The notes below the pieces were generated by a model that saw only the letters and a list, made by a program, of their open reading frames with translations, was not told where the DNA came from and did not search any database. This document shows positions 59,051-64,000 of a DNA stretch of 64,000 bases, piece by piece. Every line of letters starts with the position of its first letter. Position 1 is the stretch's first letter. The stretch comes from Climacium dendroides. Lineage: Eukaryota; Streptophyta; Bryopsida; Hypnales; Climaciaceae. The position numbers were made by a program, and so were the translations under genes. Location of the stretch: NCBI GenBank assembly GCA_950106755.1, contig OX467083.1:32111029-32175028 (forward strand), read 5' to 3'.

Positions 59051-61046
59051 TTGTATGTGGTTTTAGTTATGTTTTGTTTGATTGGTGTTCCAAATGGGTG
59101 ATTTTTGGATGTTATTAACCAATTTGGAAGTGTTTATCCGAGTGCAGTCACACATGAGCCACGGTGAAGGGACTGGAAGGGAAGCCAATTCGGAGAGTGA
59201 AGACAGTTTGGGTTGTTTGAGGGTAATTCCTATTTGTAATGCAGGATGACAATTCCGAGTTGGAATGTTATGCGTTTTTGTCCAAGTAGGAACTGTCTGT
59301 AGCCAGCTGGGTCGGAGCTGTTGTGGTTTCCAAGTTGGTTTGCCTGTGGTCGGCAGTTAGGGTTGCGCGGTGTGTTGCAGGTGCCAATTTGGGAATTTGT
59401 GTGTGTATTGGAGGGACGGTTATTTTTGAGGTTCCTAATGGGCAGTTTGCAAGTTTTGAGGTGATGCCAAGTTGGTTAAGGAACTGCCTGACTTGGGATT
59501 TTAAAGTCGAGTTTTCCAATTTGGAAGGCACCCACTGTTTGAGAGAGTCCAGTGCGAGTCCCAGTCTGAGTGGCTGTGTATTTGATGTTTTTTTGTGTTT
59601 GTTTGTGTGTGTGTGATTTTTCCAAGTCGGATGTTTGATGAGTGTGTGTTCTAATTGGTGTGCTGCGAGTGTGAGTATATGTCTCTAGAGTGGTTCGATC
59701 CAATTCGGAGAAGTGTGCAGATGTTGAAGTTTGAAGCGGAAACAATTTGGTGATGTGGAGTTAATCGGTGAAGTGAATGAGGATGAAATGAGGAGCTGAT
59801 TAGGAAGTATGTCCTAGTCGGAAATGTTATGCAGAGCGGTGAGAGTCACTGTAAGGAGCGGAATTCCAATTTGGAGAAGTACAGTGATAGTTTATGAGTA
59901 TTAAGTGAAGCAAATAGGACCCAATTCGGAACTGTAGAGTATATGGGTGATGTGAGCCCGAATAGAATATAGCTGCGAGATCAATTTGGGTAAGGGAGTG
60001 AAGTTTGATTGGATGGATTAGTTAGAGAGTAATTGCTGGGATAGCAAATAGGAGATCCAAATCGGAAAGTTGCAGTGGAGTGAAGTAAGAGCAGTAAGAT
60101 TAACTGCTAAAGGAAACATTATTTTTGTGGAACGGTGATATGTCACCAATTCGGCTGAATAAAGAAGGATTGAAAGCGAATTGTTGTTCCTTATTGTTGG
60201 TATGTATGTTGTGTGAAGGAGCTCAATTTGGAGGTTCAGTCGTAGTGCTGATTCGGCCCAGTTGAAGTTGGCAGTCTGGGAGTGAAGCAGAATTGGAAGG
60301 TTGAGTGGCTGTATGTGGAATGCATGATGTCATGAATGCTTATCCAAATTGGTTTCATAAAGTTTGAATGTTGTCTAAGTCAGGATCCCGAGTTGGTCTG
60401 TGAAGCCGGAGCAACAGGTCTCAACTTTGAGAGTTTCCAAATGGGTGTGAGAAATTAATTTATCCAATTAGGAAAGCAGCATAGTATGAGGGAGAGAAGA
60501 CTGTGATAAAAAAAATATATAAAAAATAAAAATTCCAAGTTAGTGAAAGGAGAAGATAAATTCTGCAAGTGCAAGAGTCACATCGAAGTTTAAGAAGGAA
60601 ATTAAAGAATCCAAGTCGGAGATCATGGTTGTAGCCAAAACCGGAGACAAGGACCAGCTGAAGTGTGACATATCTGATTAGGAGAAAGATAAGAAGCTAA
60701 GCTTAGCCGAGTTGGAGTGCCGCAGCAAGCCTGTACCAGCGACAGTACCAATTCCGATTTGGTGGAAAGACGAAAGAATCCAATTTGAAGATTAAAGATC
60801 AATTCCAATTGGGTGATACTTAACCTCGGTGGTTTTAAGAGTGGAGTGAATAATTAAATTACTAATTATTACAGAAATTGTGAGGATTTAATTAATACTA
60901 GTTGGAAGTATGCATTCCTTGTGTGTTTTAGCCTTTATTAGTACGTTCTAATGTCGTTGTAGAAGTAGTCCTATTAGAATTGCCTCCCTAGGAACGAATT
61001 AAACTATTAGTTTAGATATTCCGATTAGGATCTAAACGTAACTACA
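59051..61046 (+). mobile_element. 5' LTR region of gypsy-type retrotransposon
   Basis: The sequence changes abruptly near 59050 from AT-rich to a style dense in CCAATTCGGA-like words. A TATA-like box (TATATAAAAA, 60516-60526) lies about 500 bp before the primer-binding site. The LTR probably ends at CTACA (61042-61046). The left border is not certain because the partner LTR is outside the window. Confidence 0.55.
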
Positions 61047-61049
61047 TTT

Positions 61050-61067
61050 TGGCGCCGCTACCGGGGA
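61050..61067 (+). other. Primer-binding site
   Basis: TGGCGCCGCTACCGGGGA lies three bases after the presumed LTR end. It resembles the TGGCGCCGTTGCCGGGGA site used by many plant Ty3/gypsy elements, which as I recall pairs with the 3' end of a tRNA, probably tRNA-Asp. Reverse transcription would start here. Confidence 0.7.
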
Positions 61068-61137
61068 GGCATCATAATAGGTTTTTAGTTTTCTTCTTTT
61101 ATCTTTTTGATGGAGTTTAAAAAGTTGTTGCACTCTA

Positions 61138-61389
61138 ATGAGTAGCACATCTTTAAATTCTGAAATTAGCAAACAAGCTCGAGAAGAAAGAGCAAAGAAG
61201 AGAGCTGCGGATAAAAAACGCAAATTTATTTCTAAAGCAGAATCCGAACCAGCTTCACCAAGTTGGAAGGATTCCTTTCGATTAGGACGTCATTCACGGC
61301 ATAGGCAAGAATGCGGCCATGGCGTAGAGGATAAAACTAATAAACAAAAATTTAATGAGGAAGACGTTAGCCAAATAGTAAAAGGATAG
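61138..61389 (+). CDS. Gag N-terminal segment, ends at in-frame TAG
   Basis: Starts at an ATG 71 bp after the primer-binding site. 83 residues, basic, with a KQAREERAKKRAADKKRK stretch like a nuclear or RNA-binding patch. The TAG at 61387-61389 is in the same frame as the main gag ORF that follows without any other stop, so this is probably the true start of one gag protein. A CAG-to-TAG change is the simplest cause. Confidence 0.6.
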   Translation: MSSTSLNSEISKQAREERAKKRAADKKRKFISKAESEPASPSWKDSFRLGRHSRHRQECGHGVEDKTNKQKFNEEDVSQIVKG

Positions 61390-63681
61390 GCAAGTAATGT
61401 CACAGTGAGAACGGGATTTGATCTCCCTCATCTTCACTGTGAACCGATTTGTGTTTCGAATACTCCATCACCTCAGGATTCCCCAAGAGGACTGTGTGAG
61501 GAGGAAGAAACCGAATTGGAAGTTATTGAGGAAAACCAGCCGGGGGCTGAGTTAACTCCTCTTATTGATTCCCCATTAGGTTCTTTTCATGGTAAGACAA
61601 CCCCAGTTGAGGTGTCTAGAGAAAGTTCAATCTGGTTAAACAATCCAGTTTGGAGTGCGGAACGAGGGAAATTAAAAATCCCTTCTGTTTTCCAGCAAGA
61701 CCAAGTCTTGGAAGCTGTAATACGCAATTTGGATGAGACTGAATTTGTTAATTTCAGAAAATCATCCAAATTAGGTAGTTCGTCTACATCTAGTGAAGAA
61801 TCCTTAGTAGGAAAATCGGATAGAAATATGGCTGATCCTGCAAATGTAATCCCAGTGGTAATGCGGCCAGGTGATGAGGCCGACAGGCCTTATTCACTTA
61901 TGCCGTTTCCGACTTTTTATGGTAGAATGGGCGATGACCCCGATAGCCACCTTTATGAATTCCTAACTCGTTGTAATGCAAACAACGCTAGGACAGAGGC
62001 CCATTTCTTAAGTATTTTTCCAAGTACACTAATGGACCAAGCCAAGAAATGGTTCCAAAGACAGCCAATAGGGCATTTTAATACTTGGACAGGATTGCGT
62101 GATGCATTCCTAGCCCATTTTCGCCCTGCCGCTTATCAGGAAAAATTATTTGAAAAGTTGGCCGAGTTACATATGGCAAGTGGTGAACGTATCGATAGTT
62201 ATTATGGCCGTCTAGAAGACATAATGCTTAGATTGCCAAATAATGAGTATCCGGATGCGCATTTTATGCGGCAATTTATAAATGGGTTATACCCACCAAA
62301 ATTAAAAGCATTTGTAAAAGAAGTTGCTCCTGCGGATTTACCAGCCGCAATTCGAAGAGCTAAATTATGGGAGGAGGTACATTTGGGTGAAACATATATA
62401 AATCCTACTATAAGCCAACCTAGTTACTTGGACCAAATTGGCGTGAATAGGGAGGATATAGGAGGTACTACCATGCCTACCTATATCCAACCCAGTTATG
62501 TAAATGTAGTACCCATGGCACCGGTCCAAGCACTGCCAATTGTTCCAGTTGAACCAATTAAGAGCAACCAAGTAGGTGTTCCTCCTTACCAAGTACAATC
62601 TAATGCAAGAGATGCGGTAATGGAGTCACATCTACTTGAAATCACGAAACAATTAGGCAACCTCCAAGTAAATTTAGCAAACTCGGTTCAAAAGAAAAAT
62701 CAACCTAATCAGGACCGTGCCCACATATGGTGCACAAATTGTAGGGGACAAGGGCACATGTTGCCCGATTGTCCATCTCCTCCCAATTTGCCTCCTAAGT
62801 GTAGGTTTTGTGGTCTTAAACACGAGACCGAGTCTTGCCGCAATATGCAAGCAAGTTTGGTCCAACAAGCTGGCCAAAATAGGAGTAGTCAAGTCTATCA
62901 AGTTGAGGATAACAATTACCAAGGAGGAAATTCCAACTGGGTAAATAGACCGAAGCGAAGAAATTTTAATCAAAATTATAATCAAAATTATAATCAACCC
63001 AATCCAAATTTCAATCCTATGAACTTTAATAAAGGAGGATTTAGTAATAATCCTAATCGTGGTGTGGCACAAATGCCAACCAATAATAACCAAGGTTGGT
63101 CACAAATGCCATTTGGCAATGTGAACCAAGGTCCTCCTACTTATGGAGGACAAGTTCCTAATTGGTCCCAAGGCAAAGGAGTCATATGTTATAATTGCCG
63201 ACAACTGGGCCATATTTCCACTAATTGCCCGAACGCAAGGGCTAGTGTAGATTACGTACCTTTATGCGGTAATTGCAATCAAGCCAGTCATACGGCTGAG
63301 CAATGTAATGGTCCGCGTAAAAATGATCCCCAAGAGGGCTATAATAATAAAAAGAGGGATAATAGTCCCAAGATAGTACTATTAGATGAAGATGCAGCAA
63401 GGTCTAATAAGGATCGTGCATCTTATCTAATACAAGTCGAAGATAAAAATTTCCCTTATTTAAATAAGGAAGAAAAATTAGTTCAAAAGGTATCGACTAG
63501 AGGACAAATTGAAAAGCAGAATCCCCCGGGGAATTTGGATATATTAAGGGAAAAGGAAATTACCCGTAAAGAAACTCAGCAGTTGCTGGAGCAGAAAAAT
63601 CAATTAGGCTTACACTTTAATTCCGAATTGGTTGGACAGTCAAATAAATCAGTGCCCAGTCCAATTCGTAATGAAAGATAG
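61390..63681 (+). CDS. Gag polyprotein with four zinc knuckles
   Basis: Open from 61390; the first usable start inside is GTG 61405, which makes 758 residues. Residues about 160-330 are a retrotransposon gag (capsid-like) domain: PFPTFYGRMGDDPDSHLYEF, AKKWF, FNTWTGLRDAFLAHFRP, RLPNNEYPDAHFMRQFINGL. Zinc knuckles lie at 443-456 (CTNCRGQGHMLPDC), 466-478 (CRFCGLKHETESC), 595-608 (CYNCRQLGHISTNC) and 621-634 (CGNCNQASHTAEQC); all ligands are kept, the second having one residue fewer before His. Between pairs is an Asn/Gln-rich linker. Gag would assemble the particle and bind element RNA. The intact knuckles and long frame mean a young copy, unlike the relic on the left. It ends at TAG 63679-63681. 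Confidence 0.85.
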   Translation, partial: ASNVTVRTGFDLPHLHCEPICVSNTPSPQDSPRGLCEEEETELEVIEENQPGAELTPLIDSPLGSFHGKTTPVEVSRESSIWLNNPVWSAERGKLKIPSVFQQDQVLEAVIRNLDETEFVNFRKSSKLGSSSTSSEESLVGKSDRNMADPANVIPVVMRPGDEADRPYSLMPFPTFYGRMGDDPDSHLYEFLTRCNANNARTEAHFLSIFPSTLMDQAKKWFQRQPIGHFNTWTGLRDAFLAHFRPAAYQEKLFEKLAELHMASGERIDSYYGRLEDIMLRLPNNEYPDAHFMRQFINGLYPPKLKAFVKEVAPADLPAAIRRAKLWEEVHLGETYINPTISQPSYLDQIGVNREDIGGTTMPTYIQPSYVNVVPMAPVQALPIVPVEPIKSNQVGVPPYQVQSNARDAVMESHLLEITKQLGNLQVNLANSVQKKNQPNQDRAHIWCTNCRGQGHMLPDCPSPPNLPPKCRFCGLKHETESCRNMQASLVQQAGQNRSSQVYQVEDNNYQGGNSNWVNRPKRRNFNQNYNQNYNQPNPNFNPMNFNKGGFSNNPNRGVAQMPTNNNQGWSQMPFGNVNQGPPTYGGQVPNWSQGKGVICYNCRQLGHISTNCPNARASVDYVPLCGNCNQASHTAEQCNGPRKNDPQEGYNNKKRDNSPKIVLLDEDAARSNKDRASYLIQVEDKNFPYLNKEEKLVQKVSTRGQIEKQNPPGNLDILREKEITRKETQQLLEQKNQLGLHFNSELVGQSNKSVPSPIRNER

Positions 63682-64000
63682 CCTGATCGGATAAAGGCTA
63701 GTACAGGTCCTTCGTTAAATTTACCAAATCGGGATGAAGCTCAGTCTAGCAAGACTAGAGCTGATGACACAATGTCAGCAAGTAAACCAAATGGGAAGTC
63801 AGTTCAATTTGGTCCAGTCATAACCATGACTGAACCAAATGGAATTAATAAACCAAATCGAGATGTAGCATCGCAGAGAAATCCTGATCCCAATTCGGTA
63901 CAACCAATCAGCCTAAATAGTCAGGAGCCATTTATTATTCCACCAATTAGGGTAGAGCCAGACAATTCAGTCCAGCAGGCTGTACCCAAATTGGATAGTA
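63682..64000 (+). CDS. In-frame continuation after gag TAG, runs off the window
   Basis: The same frame stays open for 106 codons from the TAG to the window edge. It is rich in Pro, Asn, Ser and Gln with repeated PNG and LPNRDE / KPNRD motifs. No protease motif has appeared yet. It could be the end of gag before protease, separated by a mutated or read-through stop. Confidence 0.5.

Noticed and set aside
1851..64000. A nonstandard genetic code with TAG as Gln, suggested by amber-only interruptions
   Set aside because: The 852-codon host gene contains no in-frame TAG or TAA and uses CAG/CAA normally, and the old relic also has TGA and TAA interruptions. Decay or local read-through is simpler.

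Overview
The window is nuclear DNA from the green-plant lineage: AT-rich, dense in transposons, and holding one convincing host gene. GT-AG introns, plant-type Ty3/gypsy pieces, CACTA-type and Tourist-like elements and TTTAGGG-like repeats all fit a plant. A START-like (class I) phosphatidylinositol transfer domain, and a gypsy element carrying a cytosine-methyltransferase domain, lean towards a non-seed land plant or a streptophyte alga; this is inference, not proof.

Left part (1-21.8 kb): one decayed minus-strand Ty3/gypsy retrotransposon opened up by later insertions. Read from right to left it holds gag with two zinc knuckles, protease, a C5-cytosine-methyltransferase-like domain, reverse transcriptase, RNase H, integrase and a PHD-type zinc finger. 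It is interrupted by a 215-bp palindromic MITE (19190-19404), a 1.84-kb foldback element (14816-16657), a 3.8-kb insertion (9044-12842), a half MITE (7551-7650) and a 7.24-kb CACTA-type element (178-7417). The CACTA element contains a CCGG-rich transposon ORF. Four of the insertions have target duplications or near-duplications, and taking them out restores the interrupted frame.

Middle part (21.8-40 kb): repeats and MITEs, an eEF1A pseudogene fragment, minisatellites, a second foldback element with hairpin arrays, and long AT-rich stretches without genes.

Host gene (about 43.0-52.1 kb, plus strand): I could assemble 22 coding exons with GT-AG borders and consistent phases into one 852-codon frame. 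It joins a class I PITP domain, a B-box-like zinc finger and a DUF547 domain. Its leader appears to carry two short upstream ORFs.

Right part (52-64 kb): dispersed repeats, microsatellites and a GC-rich island, then the 5' portion of a much younger gypsy-type retrotransposon (LTR-like region, primer-binding site, a gag with four zinc knuckles) that runs off the window. Its gag frame and the CCGG-rich ORF on the left are each broken only by in-frame TAG codons.

Main items for follow-up: the PITP/B-box/DUF547 fusion, the methyltransferase- and PHD-bearing retrotransposon, the tandem 38-bp hairpin arrays, and the degenerate CCAATTCGGA-type motif scattered through the LTR region of the right-hand element.
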